A DNA stretch of 12,520 nucleotides from assembly GCA_003162115.1 (NCBI GenBank), contig PMMV01000068.1, positions 39,607 through 52,126 on the forward strand, read 5' to 3'. Below, one piece after another: positions 1-5,937 of the stretch. How positions within the stretch are numbered: position 1 is the first letter of the stretch; each line of letters starts with the position of its first letter. This DNA is from Methanobacterium sp. GTDB taxonomy: Archaea > Methanobacteriota > Methanobacteria > Methanobacteriales > Methanobacteriaceae. The position numbers and the translations under genes are program-made. The notes under the pieces were generated by a model. It did no database searches. It was not told where the DNA came from and saw only the letters and a program-made list of their open reading frames with translations.

Positions 1-432
1 GTTACATAGGGATTTATCCTCTTTAATGAAGAATTTTTTTCCTGAACAGTAATAGGAATTTCCTATTTGATAAACTGTATAACCTCCTGAAAAAACAATT
101 CCCAAAGGGTGTAACGGTTTTTTTTCAATGAATGTGAGATAAATTGATATGATCTTTATAAATTCTTTAAATTCCTCATCATCAGGTGCATATAAATTAA
201 AATAATTGTCTATACTACTTTTAAAATCTTCTAATAATTTATCATCGATTTCATAATCGTTTCCAGTAAATTTAGAGTTAATTAACTTGTTATAGTTCTC
301 TAAATTAAATTCTGACATCATATTTTGGACAGGATCATTTCGAATTAGATCACTTGGTTTTATAAATGATTGATATTGATTAATGTCATTTTTAAGCTTT
401 AAAAATAATTTTGATATCTTAATCTTTCCCAC
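1..432 (-). CDS. DUF2115 (UPF0305) family protein, 3' end cut by window edge
   Basis: This frame is open for 144 codons from a GTG at 432 to the window edge, so the C-terminus is missing. It starts 5 nt after the cbiE stop, which suggests cotranscription. The visible C-terminal part has PLHPLGIVFSGGYTVYQIG followed by YYCSGKK and SLCN. This matches my memory of the DUF2115 pattern, in which a HP(x)G...F..G stretch precedes YYC and then a Cys-rich tail. The tail would lie beyond base 1. The family is archaeal and common in methanogens; its function is unknown, and the paired cysteines suggest metal binding (inference). The N-terminal 90 residues are hydrophilic and helical, with no signal peptide or membrane segment. 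The GTG start is chosen because no ATG lies between the cbiE stop and the conserved region except an internal ATG-ATG near 320. Confidence 0.7.
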   Translation of the reverse strand, partial: MGKIKISKLFLKLKNDINQYQSFIKPSDLIRNDPVQNMMSEFNLENYNKLINSKFTGNDYEIDDKLLEDFKSSIDNYFNLYAPDDEEFKEFIKIISIYLTFIEKKPLHPLGIVFSGGYTVYQIGNSYYCSGKKFFIKEDKSLCN

Positions 433-437
433 CTTAT

Positions 438-1061
438 TTAGTAAACTACTAAAACACACATATAACCGAATTTATTACTCAAAACATCTTTAAGTGTTGT
501 ATTTATTATCTTTTCATCAGGATAACTAATATTTTCGCATATTGAAACTTTCCTATTTGGATCAACACCTTTATCCAGTAAATATTTAGTAGTCTCTTCT
601 ACTGTAGTATTTGGAAGGATTATTGTTGTTTTTCCGTTATTAATTAATGAAATTAGTTCATCAGAAATACCTTTACCATGCATTGTAATAATGTTTGCTT
701 CATCCCACGATATCTTAAGCTTTGAGGCACATATTTGAACTGAACTTACTCCAGGTACCACATCAAATTCTAAATTTCCAGCTAATTTGAGAATTGGTTT
801 TAAAACCCCGGAAAAGCCCGGATCTCCGGTGGAGAGAAGAGCTACATTTTTTCCCTCACATGCCTTTGAAACTGCATAATTAAGCATTTCACCTATATTA
901 TGGGCTCCGAGCTCTAATTTATCAACATCAACTTCTGAAAAAAGTTCAAGAGCCCTTTTACTACCAATTAATATATCGGACGATTCAACAGTACTTGTTG
1001 CCTTAAAAGTTAAATATTCCTTTGAACCTGGACCTATACCAACAAGATGAAGCTTTGACAT
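438..1061 (-). CDS. cbiE: Cobalt-precorrin-7 (C5)-methyltransferase CbiE
   Basis: This is a 207-aa SAM-dependent tetrapyrrole methyltransferase of the anaerobic cobalamin pathway. CbiE methylates C5 of the corrin ring, while CbiT handles C15 and decarboxylation. The N-terminal glycine-rich loop VGIGPGS (residues 7-13) is typical of the family. LLSTGDPGFSG (75-85) and the PGVSSVQ segment (103-109), followed by SWDEA and MHGK (127-130), are CbiE-type signatures. The length equals that of stand-alone CbiE, so there is no fused CbiT domain. AGAGG at 1068-1072 (minus strand) sits 6 nt upstream of the ATG. The DUF2115 gene follows after 5 nt. No other cob/cbi genes are in the window, which fits the scattered cobamide genes of methanogens. 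The protein is cytosolic. Confidence 0.9.
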   Translation of the reverse strand: MSKLHLVGIGPGSKEYLTFKATSTVESSDILIGSKRALELFSEVDVDKLELGAHNIGEMLNYAVSKACEGKNVALLSTGDPGFSGVLKPILKLAGNLEFDVVPGVSSVQICASKLKISWDEANIITMHGKGISDELISLINNGKTTIILPNTTVEETTKYLLDKGVDPNRKVSICENISYPDEKIINTTLKDVLSNKFGYMCVLVVY

Positions 1062-1130
1062 TATTTTCCTCTAAAGAATATTTACAATTAATTATTGATA
1101 CTAAACAATGATGTTTAATCAATTACTTTT

Positions 1131-1153
1131 TTTTATATTATATACAATATATA
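1131..1153 (-). promoter_or_regulatory. Possible TATA-box region for cbiE
   Basis: Read on the minus strand, this stretch is a run of TATA-like sequence (ATATATTGTATATAATATAA) about 70-90 nt upstream of the cbiE start. A start of transcription about 25 nt downstream would give a leader of roughly 50 nt. The whole spacer is very AT-rich, so the exact box cannot be fixed. Confidence 0.3.
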
Positions 1154-1349
1154 GAAGGTTATTCAAGGTTAAATTTATTAAATAATTCTTTTATTTTAAT
1201 TTTTTATTTTATCAGAAATTGTTATTTAACATGGTCTTTTAATATTTATTAACAAATTTATATTATGAATGAATAATAATTGTGTTGAAATTTGAGTTCA
1301 ATTAAAAAAAATTAATAAATCCTATAAAAAATTGAATTGAGGAAAATTT

Positions 1350-1502
1350 ATGCAATGGAAAATATTAGAAACAACAAATAAAGAAAAATTTTATGATGAA
1401 CTAAATAAATACAAGATCAATGGATGGTATATCCACCTTGAAACCTTCGGGATGGATGGAAATCGTTGTTATATCATCTTATCCAAGGGTTTTGATATAT
1501 AA
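1350..1502 (+). CDS. Small hypothetical protein, 50 aa
   Basis: This is a short ORF with a good Shine-Dalgarno (TTGAGGA, ending 6-7 nt before the ATG). The product starts MQWKILETTNKEKFYDELNK, then has INGWYIHLETF, MDGN and YIILSK. The layout (hydrophobic strand, helix, a GW near the middle, and a terminal strand ending in a basic residue) resembles the small DUF4177-like fold, in which a helix ending in 'EGW' precedes a beta hairpin. That is an analogy from shape, not a confident family call. There are no membrane segments. It is divergent from cbiE across a 288-nt AT-rich spacer and is followed by 381 nt without a clear gene. Confidence 0.5.
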   Translation: MQWKILETTNKEKFYDELNKYKINGWYIHLETFGMDGNRCYIILSKGFDI

Positions 1503-1707
1503 TGTAATTAGTATAGAACATATTAATAAAAGTGAAAAAAAAATAGTTGGAAAGTATGGATAAATTTGAACAATTAAATAATAACAATCCTTACTGCAGG
1601 CTTATTTTTATTGATAATGGCTAATGCAACATCACGTATTTCCTTAAGGAGTTTAAAGGCTTTTGGTACTGAAAAATATATATTGATAGTATAAATTCTT
1701 TTTTAAA

Positions 1708-1772
1708 GGGAGTATGTCCCCCGATTTTTCGCAAAAAATTTTAAGGAGATTATCTCCTCAAGGGAACATCTC
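1708..1772 (+). repeat. Cluster of short inverted repeats upstream of a small ORF
   Basis: There are three adjacent dyads: GGGA/TCCC with a 5-nt loop (1708-1720), ATTTTT/AAAAAT around CGC (1724 to about 1737), and AGGAGAT-T-ATCTCCT (1744-1758). A second ATCTCC at 1767-1772 could pair with the same GGAGAT in place of the nearer arm, giving two exclusive folds. The cluster lies about 110 nt upstream of the 38-aa ORF. It could be a leader structure or a terminator for the gene upstream. Confidence 0.35.
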
Positions 1773-1850
1773 CATTTATATTTTATTGGAGGATCTATTT
1801 GAAATCTGTGACATTTTTTATAGGAATTAGAAGTCAAAAATTTATTCTAG

Positions 1851-1862
1851 TAGTTACATAAA
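1851..1862 (+). repeat. 12-mer TAGTTACATAAA, copy 1 (33 nt before a start codon)
   Basis: The same 12 bases occur at 2160-2171. Each copy begins exactly 33 nt before the ATG of a short ORF (1884 and 2193). The role is unknown. It may be a shared promoter or leader element, although a TATA box this close would leave almost no leader for the Shine-Dalgarno. Confidence 0.45.
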
Positions 1863-1883
1863 AAAATTAAAAGGAGAAAAAAA

Positions 1884-2000
1884 ATGTTAATCCATAACAA
1901 AGTATATAATCACAGGAAAAAACAAAAGAGACTACTTGAAAAACAAAAATTAGCTAAAAAGGGCAAAACAGCAGAAAAACATATTTATTTGGGAAGTTGA
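1884..2000 (+). CDS. Small basic hypothetical protein, 38 aa
   Basis: This is a 38-codon ORF with one of the strongest ribosome sites in the window: TTAAAAGGAG, with an A-rich 8-nt spacer before the ATG. The product is highly basic: MLIHNKVYNHRKKQKRLLEK, then more KQK, AKKGK and AEKH residues, ending IYLGS. The Lys/Arg density suggests binding to nucleic acid or ribosome (inference only). There are no Cys residues, signal or membrane segments. Its TAGTTACATAAA element is shared with the 70-aa ORF downstream. I do not recognise the family. The strong translation signal is the main reason to believe it is real. Confidence 0.5.
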   Translation: MLIHNKVYNHRKKQKRLLEKQKLAKKGKTAEKHIYLGS

Positions 2001-2159
2001 AGGATAAAAACAATTAATTAAATTATTGATTATATTAAATTATTTTTTTTTAAATAGGATCGAATGAAATTAATATGTTAAAAAAATATAATCCAAACTG
2101 GATACCCCCTAGTAAATATAATGATGAATTCAGATACCAGTAAAAATAAATTAAGAAGA

Positions 2160-2171
2160 TAGTTACATAAA
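2160..2171 (+). repeat. 12-mer TAGTTACATAAA, copy 2 (33 nt before a start codon)
   Basis: Exact second copy of the element at 1851-1862, with the same 33-nt distance to the ATG at 2193. Confidence 0.45.
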
Positions 2172-2192
2172 GGTATTAGGGGATGTTAAGAA

Positions 2193-2405
2193 ATGTTTGT
2201 AGATTGGGTTTTAATTACATACATGGATCAATCTGAATTATTATTGAAAAGAAGTGGGAAATTTAATGATAACCTTGTCATGGGTATTGAAATAAATGAA
2301 AAAAATAATCTTATCAAAGTTGCAGTTGATAATGAAAATATTGTAAGTTATCCCATGGCAAATATGATTAGTTATACTTATTCTCGCCAATATGAAGAGG
2401 AATAA
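2193..2405 (+). CDS. Small hypothetical protein, 70 aa
   Basis: Unrecognised protein starting MFVDWVLITYMDQSELLLKR, followed by alternating strand-like segments (VMGIEINEKN, LIKVAVDNENIVSYP) and ending SYTYSRQYEEE. The pattern suggests a small all-beta barrel (inference). AGGGGATG about 9-14 nt before the ATG can serve as the ribosome site. There are no Cys, signal or membrane segments. It carries the same upstream 12-mer as the 38-aa ORF, so the two may be regulated alike. A small hairpin and a T-rich tract follow the stop. Confidence 0.55.
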   Translation: MFVDWVLITYMDQSELLLKRSGKFNDNLVMGIEINEKNNLIKVAVDNENIVSYPMANMISYTYSRQYEEE

Positions 2406-2411
2406 TTTTTA

Positions 2412-2466
2412 CAGCTTTCTTCAGCTGACATACCAACTATATGCCAATTTGGTTTTTATTTTTTTT
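2412..2466 (+). terminator. Probable terminator after the 70-aa ORF
   Basis: A CAGCT/AGCTG hairpin with a 6-nt loop (2412-2427) lies 6 nt after the stop codon. It is followed by an ACCAA...TTGGT pairing and a T-rich run (2453-2466, a single A within). U-rich tracts are the main archaeal termination signal. Confidence 0.45.
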
Positions 2467-2512
2467 AAATTTATGAGCAGGTATTGGGTTTCTTTTATTT
2501 ATGAACAAATTT

Positions 2513-2557
2513 TTAGGAGCAATTGTAAGTAAAATATGTTTACATTCATTGCTCTAA
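2513..2557 (+). repeat. Two-tier hairpin of unknown role
   Basis: The outer stem is AGCAAT (2518-2523) with ATTGCT (2548-2553), extended by TTAG/CTAA with one bulged G at 2516/2517. The inner stem is TGTAAG (2524-2529) with TTTACA (2539-2544), including one G-T pair and a 9-nt loop. Only TTC (2545-2547) is unpaired between the stems on the 3' side. The order of the two stems suggests a folded RNA rather than chance, but AT-richness makes short stems common. It lies in the 2406-2897 spacer. Confidence 0.4.
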
Positions 2558-2604
2558 TAATTATTTTTGGATAAATCTTGTATTTAAAATTAGTTATTAG
2601 TTTT

Positions 2605-2698
2605 AGATGGAGCAGAAGATGCTTCTCCACATTTGAGGGGACCAATTCGGGGTTGAATTGGTAAAAAATTAGAGAAGAAAAACATATCTGCTCCATTT
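2605..2698 (+). ncRNA. Candidate structured RNA or small inverted-repeat element
   Basis: Three nested stems can be read directly. The outer stem ATGGAGCAGA (2607-2616) pairs perfectly with TCTGCTCCAT (2687-2696) and extends by a G-T and an A-T pair. The middle stem CTTCTC (2622-2627) pairs with GAGAAG (2672-2677). The inner hairpin ACCAATTC (2641-2648) pairs with GAATTGGT (2655-2662) across the 6-nt loop GGGGTT. AGAAG/CTTCT (2614-2626) is a competing local hairpin. No gene overlaps it convincingly. It could be an independent small RNA, a leader for the downstream ORF at 2898, or a tiny MITE-like repeat with terminal inverted repeats; TTTTA at 2601-2605 and 2696-2700 could be a chance or target-site duplication. 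I know of no named RNA family with this layout. Confidence 0.45.
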
Positions 2699-2897
2699 TA
2701 TATTATGAGTTTAACTTATGTTAAAATTCTTGGAGGTTTGATGACATTCAGATATCATTTTTATTAAAAGTATACTTAATTCCATCACATTTATCAATTA
2801 ACAGTGTTTACTTGGAGGAGTATGGGCCGTTTCTAAGTTAAAGATTATTAGATTAAATTAAGTGTGTTCAATAACAAAACTATTATTGGTGATATTT

Positions 2898-3290
2898 ATG
2901 GAAAAGAGGGTCGTATCAAATTATATAAAAAGTTTTGTTTTTGAAAATTTTAATGAAATAGAAGGATTAAGTGGAGATCTTACTGAAGAATTTATTAAAC
3001 AGTTTAATGAAGTAGTAGATAAAAATGAGGATGAAATTTATTCCAGGATGCTTGAAATAAGAGAAAAAATCAATGAAGAAATGCTTGATCTAGGAGACAA
3101 AATAAAATGTGATGAAAACAATTTTGAAGACTTTTTAAAAGATTATTCCGCAATATTTCTAATTTCTAAAAAATACTTTTATCTCACTTATATAGGAATT
3201 TTCAAAGATGAAAAATTGGATTACCCTAAATTTGATGAAAAAGCTTATACTAAATTTTATTCCAGAGTATATATTCCGTTTATAATGTGA
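2898..3290 (+). CDS. Hypothetical acidic helical protein, 130 aa, possibly truncated by frameshift
   Basis: I do not recognise it. The ATG at 2898 is chosen over a GTG at 2862 because GGTGA (2889-2893) precedes it at a normal distance. The product starts MEKRVVSNYIKSFVFENFNE and is rich in Glu, Lys and Phe. It is probably mostly helical, with a hydrophobic/aromatic patch near residues 85-100 (IFLISKKYFYLTYIGIF). There are no Cys motifs (a single Cys) and no clear signal peptide. The ending VYIPFIM is abrupt. In the +1 frame from 3289, protein-like sequence continues (FPFILFYPIFNLPECVDWTK) to a TAA at 3382-3384, then on in the same frame to 3438. The intact ancestor may therefore have been about 180 aa. 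It may be decaying or simply an orphan. Confidence 0.5.
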   Translation: MEKRVVSNYIKSFVFENFNEIEGLSGDLTEEFIKQFNEVVDKNEDEIYSRMLEIREKINEEMLDLGDKIKCDENNFEDFLKDYSAIFLISKKYFYLTYIGIFKDEKLDYPKFDEKAYTKFYSRVYIPFIM

Positions 3291-3536
3291 TTTCCCCTTT
3301 ATTCTATTCTATCCAATCTTTAACCTTCCAGAATGTGTTGATTGGACAAAATTATATAAAAACGAGTATGAATACAAAACGTAATTTGAAATTTTATTAG
3401 AAAATAATACAGATAAATTAACTTTTATGCTATTTTAATAGGTTGAACCAAAACCACTACAAAAAAATTTATAATTTAATTTAATTTGAGAGATTTAATG
3501 TTATAAATCAAGATCTTACTAATGATGAAATAGTAA

Positions 3537-3557
3537 TAGTGATTAGTATGATCACTA
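3537..3557 (+). repeat. Operator-like inverted repeat before the 112-aa ORF
   Basis: TAGTGAT (3537-3543) and ATCACTA (3551-3557) are perfect 7-bp arms around a 7-nt spacer, 25 nt upstream of the start at 3582. The position suits a regulator site near the start of transcription, or a leader hairpin. No regulator gene is nearby. A coding-like frame also runs across it (ending at the TGA 3589-3591), so the symmetry could be incidental. Confidence 0.35.
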
Positions 3558-3581
3558 ATAATCTTAATAAAAGGGATGATG

Positions 3582-3920
3582 ATGGGAATTGACTTAAAAT
3601 TTCATGGGATAAAAGAGGGAGGCAAACAAGAACCTTTAAGAGGTACTTCCTTTTTATTATATTCGATTAATCAAACTTTTGGAGAATTAAAATTAGAAAA
3701 ACTCATAAATGGTTTAAAACTTTGGAGAATGATAATTCCTCTTGGTGAAGTTGAATTTACAGAAGCCCAAGAAGTAGATGATAAAACTATTTTTGGGTTA
3801 ACAATGAAATATCGAGATTTAGTTCCTGTAAATGAAGAACAATTAACTGATAATCTTAAATCAATTTACGTAAATTTTTCTTTATTTTTAGATCAACGAG
3901 TTGAAGACTTGGATAAATAG
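3582..3920 (+). CDS. Hypothetical protein, 112 aa
   Basis: Unrecognised cytosolic-looking protein. Three consecutive ATGs begin at 3576. The third (3582) is preferred because AAAAGGG (3569-3575) then lies at a usual distance. The sequence begins MGIDLKFHGIKEGGKQEPLR and contains FLLYSINQTFGELKLEKLI, a short helix with NGLKLW, a strand-like stretch (IIPLGEVEFTEA) and a C-terminal helix ending EDLDK. There are no Cys residues, membrane segments or nucleotide-binding motifs. An inverted repeat lies just upstream and a CCCAC-A-GTGGG dyad just after the stop. It stands alone between spacers, with no conserved partner visible. Confidence 0.5.
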   Translation: MGIDLKFHGIKEGGKQEPLRGTSFLLYSINQTFGELKLEKLINGLKLWRMIIPLGEVEFTEAQEVDDKTIFGLTMKYRDLVPVNEEQLTDNLKSIYVNFSLFLDQRVEDLDK

Positions 3921-3925
3921 GTTAA

Positions 3926-3945
3926 ATGTTCCCACAGTGGGTACA
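3926..3945 (+). repeat. Dyad just after the 112-aa ORF stop
   Basis: CCCAC (3931-3935), A, GTGGG (3937-3941), flanked by partly matching TGTT and TACA. It starts 6 nt past the TAG. The spacing between the arms is too small for an ideal hairpin, so a protein-binding dyad or a weak terminator are both possible. Confidence 0.3.
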
Positions 3946-3960
3946 TTCTATTTAGCAATT

Positions 3961-4182
3961 TTAGGTAATACTTTTATTAAAGATATCCTCAAGAAACTTA
4001 AGGAATGCAGGATATCCTTTTGTTTCCCCTTTAAATTCATTATTATGTACCCGTTCAACATATTTGTTCATATCTATTTTGTGGGGTAATATGGAACTAT
4101 TTTTACTTATAAATTCATATTATATCCTCATAGAATAGTATACGATCTCTTCTGGTTCAAAACACAAGTATGAGGTAACCAA
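3961..4182 (-). pseudogene. Probable decayed small gene (in-frame TAA)
   Basis: One minus-strand frame reads as plausible protein from a TTG at 4182 to a TAA at 3961-3963, broken once by a TAA at 4120-4122. Before the stop it contains YLCFEPEEIVYYSMRI. After it come EFISKNSSILPHKIDMNKYV and, further on, GYPAFLKFLEDIFNKS. GAGGAT lies 8 nt before the TTG. If the TAA is a mutation, the ancestor was about 73 aa. A 36-codon piece from the ATG at 4071 could also be read alone, but it has no Shine-Dalgarno. I do not recognise the family. On the plus strand the same DNA gives only a weak TTG-started frame, which I consider a shadow. Confidence 0.4.
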
Positions 4183-4187
4183 ATTTA

Positions 4188-4207
4188 ATTATCCTCAATA
4201 GGATAAT
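4188..4207 (+). repeat. Perfect 7-bp hairpin
   Basis: ATTATCC (4188-4194), loop TCAATA, GGATAAT (4201-4207). On the minus strand the 3' arm contains part of the GAGGAT site in front of the decayed minus-strand ORF, so the fold could hide that ribosome site. Confidence 0.4.
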
Positions 4208-4233
4208 AATATATTTTTTGCTACTTTGAAAAT

Positions 4234-4256
4234 TTAATTAATTTTGAATTAATTAA
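4234..4256. repeat. 10-bp perfect AT inverted repeat
   Basis: TTAATTAATT (4234-4243), TTG, AATTAATTAA (4247-4256). It lies between two divergent decayed ORFs. Pure A/T composition lowers its significance. Confidence 0.35.
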
Positions 4257-4262
4257 TATTAA

Positions 4263-4571
4263 ATACAAATTATTTATCATACTCTTTCTCACTTGGAATA
4301 TGGTAGTGTTCTCCTTGAAGAGAAGTATTGTAATATGAGAGTAAATTTATTGAAATGAATGAGATAGGGGAGGTTCTTTCATTATCTTAGCATCTTCAAT
4401 GAACACAAAGATTTGATTGTTTTTCCTATGCACGAATTTCTAGATTTCTATAAAGAAATTGAAATGAGATTAATTTTTATAAAGAATAATAATCCAAAGA
4501 GAATGTTACAAATAAGATCCACTCCTAGAGCAATAATTTTAGAACCACATTTTATAATATGTCATTATTGA
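4263..4571 (+). pseudogene. Probable decayed gene fragment
   Basis: The frame starting at 4263 reads protein-like sequence (YHTLSHLEYGSVLLEEKYCN) and then meets a TGA and a TAG close together (4350-4365). It resumes after the TAG with IFNEHKDLIVFPMHEFLDFY, then PKRMLQIRSTPRAIILEPHF, to a TGA at 4569-4571. Across the broken part, another frame gives a smooth bridge (ESKFIEMNEIGEVLSL), so two compensating frameshifts fit better than two nonsense mutations. The last 47 codons could start at the ATG at 4428, but no Shine-Dalgarno is present. I do not recognise the family. The remaining spacer to 4749 contains only AT-rich DNA. Confidence 0.4.
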
Positions 4572-4749
4572 GGATATCATAAGGAAAATAATAAGATATA
4601 TTTGAAATAATAGTTTACTTATGTTATAAAACAGAGTTTAATCTCCCAAAAATTAAGTTTAGAAAACAGTAAAATAACTTAGATTAAAAGTAACTACATG
4701 ATCTTTTAAATTAGTTTGATAGATTCACAAAATTTAAGGAAGAAAAAAA

Positions 4750-5937
4750 ATGCTTCAAATCGCTGTAACAGGAAAACCAAACGTTGGAAAATCATCTTTT
4801 TTTAATTCCGCGACATTATCAGAAGTAGAAGTTGCAAGTTATCCATTCACAACTATAAACGCCAACAAGGCAGTTGCACATGTTGTAACAGAATGTCCCT
4901 GCACAGAATTAGAGATCACATGCAATCCACATAATTCAAAATGTGTTGAAGGCAAGAGGTTAATACCAGTAGAACTTATAGACGTTGCAGGACTTGTTCC
5001 TGGAGCCCATGAAGGCCGCGGTTTAGGAAATAAATTTCTAGACGATTTAAGACAAGCAAAAGCATTTATTCATATAATTGATGCTTCAGGATCCACTGAT
5101 GAAGAGGGTAGGCCTTGTGAACCTGGAACTCACGACCCAATTGAAGATGTGGAGTTTTTAGAGCATGAAATTACAATGTGGCTCTTTGGGATTTTAAAGA
5201 AAAACTGGAACAAAATGATCAGAAAAGTAATGTCAGAAAGGTTGGATCTTGCAAAGGTAATTGCTGAACAGTTAAGTGGTACAGGGATAATGCTTGAAGA
5301 TATAATTGAAGCTAAAAAAGTCATAGACAAGGATTATGATAAATGGGATGATTCTGATATCATAAAAGTACTAGAAGAACTTCTTAAAAGGGCAAAACCA
5401 ATGTTAATAGTTGCAAACAAGGCAGATATGCCAACATCTGAGGAGAACATCAAACGATTAGAAGAGAAATACGGAAATGTAATACCTGCTTCTGCTGAAT
5501 CTGAACTTGCACTTATACGTGCTTCAGATGCTGGTTTAATTAGTTATTTTAGTGGTGATTCAGACTTTCAGATACTTAAGCCCGAAAAGCTCTCTGAAAC
5601 CCAAATGAAAGCGTTGAATTATATAAAAGTGCATGTTCTTGATAAATATGGTAGTACAGGAGTTCAGAAAGCACTTAATAAAGCTGTTTTTGATGTTCTG
5701 GATATGATTGTAGTATTTCCTGTTGAAGATGAACACAAATTATCGGATCAAAAGGGTAACATTTTACCAGATGCACTGCTCATAAGGAAAGGATCCAAAC
5801 CACGTGACATGGCCTATGTGATACACACAGATATAGGTGATAGTTTTATGCATGCTCTGGACGCTAGAAGTTGCAGAAGAATTTCAAGTGACCACGAATT
5901 GGAAGACGGCGACATCATAAGTATCATATGCAGATAG
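4750..5937 (+). CDS. YchF-related (Obg/HflX-superfamily) GTPase, archaeal type
   Basis: This is a 395-aa P-loop GTPase. G1 is GKPNVGKSS (residues 8-16), the Thr of YPFTTI (31-36) is the likely G2, DVAGL (78-82) is G3, NKAD (223-226) is G4 and SAES (248-251) is G5. A helical insert follows G3, as in YchF-like proteins. A C-terminal TGS domain runs from about 320 to 394 (FPVEDE... to [11 protein letters not shown]). Bacterial YchF and eukaryotic OLA1 have NxxE at G4 and prefer ATP. This protein keeps NKxD, so GTP is the expected substrate and it belongs to the archaeal/eukaryotic side group. Between G2 and G3 is CPC...C...C (C49, C51, C58, C65), a possible metal site. The family is ribosome-associated and cytosolic. 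AAGGA at 4736-4740 precedes the ATG. It stands as a single gene. Confidence 0.88.
   Translation: MLQIAVTGKPNVGKSSFFNSATLSEVEVASYPFTTINANKAVAHVVTECPCTELEITCNPHNSKCVEGKRLIPVELIDVAGLVPGAHEGRGLGNKFLDDLRQAKAFIHIIDASGSTDEEGRPCEPGTHDPIEDVEFLEHEITMWLFGILKKNWNKMIRKVMSERLDLAKVIAEQLSGTGIMLEDIIEAKKVIDKDYDKWDDSDIIKVLEELLKRAKPMLIVANKADMPTSEENIKRLEEKYGNVIPASAESELALIRASDAGLISYFSGDSDFQILKPEKLSETQMKALNYIKVHVLDKYGSTGVQKALNKAVFDVLDMIVVFPVEDEHKLSDQKGNILPDALLIRKGSKPRDMAYVIHTDIGDSFMHALDARSCRRISSDHELEDGDIISIICR

Larger units (their letters stand above)
1503..1883 (+). other. Gene-poor spacer with hairpins and a possible frameshifted ORF remnant
   Basis: No intact gene was found here. An ATG at 1556 (preceded by GGAAAG) opens a 22-codon frame ending at 1624. 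The next frame over that same end carries a hydrophobic, protein-like run (ILTAGLFLLIMANATS) that continues to a stop near 1694, so one base shift would join them into a small membrane-like protein. This is possible decay, not proven. From 1708 to 1772 there is a cluster of small dyads, annotated separately. A 12-mer at 1851-1862 recurs upstream of a later ORF. Confidence 0.3.

Noticed and set aside
1799..1861. 20-codon TTG ORF after a GGAGG
   Set aside because: The ribosome-like site is good but the ORF is very short, starts with TTG, and has no distinctive content.
2075..2143. 22-codon ORF (MLKKYNPNWIPPSKYNDEF...)
   Set aside because: No ribosome site at a usable distance and a stop just upstream in frame. 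Too short to support.
2499..2696. 65-codon minus-strand ORF across the hairpin region
   Set aside because: Its ATG lies in the outer inverted repeat, it has no Shine-Dalgarno, and the composition follows AT-rich DNA. The palindromes explain the region better.
2739..2780. TGATGA resembling a C box of a C/D guide RNA
   Set aside because: No D box (CTGA) at the right distance and no pairing termini.
2815..2861. GGAGGAGTATGGGCC with a short coding-like tail
   Set aside because: The ATG frame stops after four codons, and the other frame has only about 19 codons after a stop. Possibly debris, not supportable as a gene.
3901..4089. 62-codon plus-strand ORF starting TTG inside the 112-aa gene
   Set aside because: Non-ATG start without a ribosome site, and the opposite strand reads more protein-like over the same DNA.
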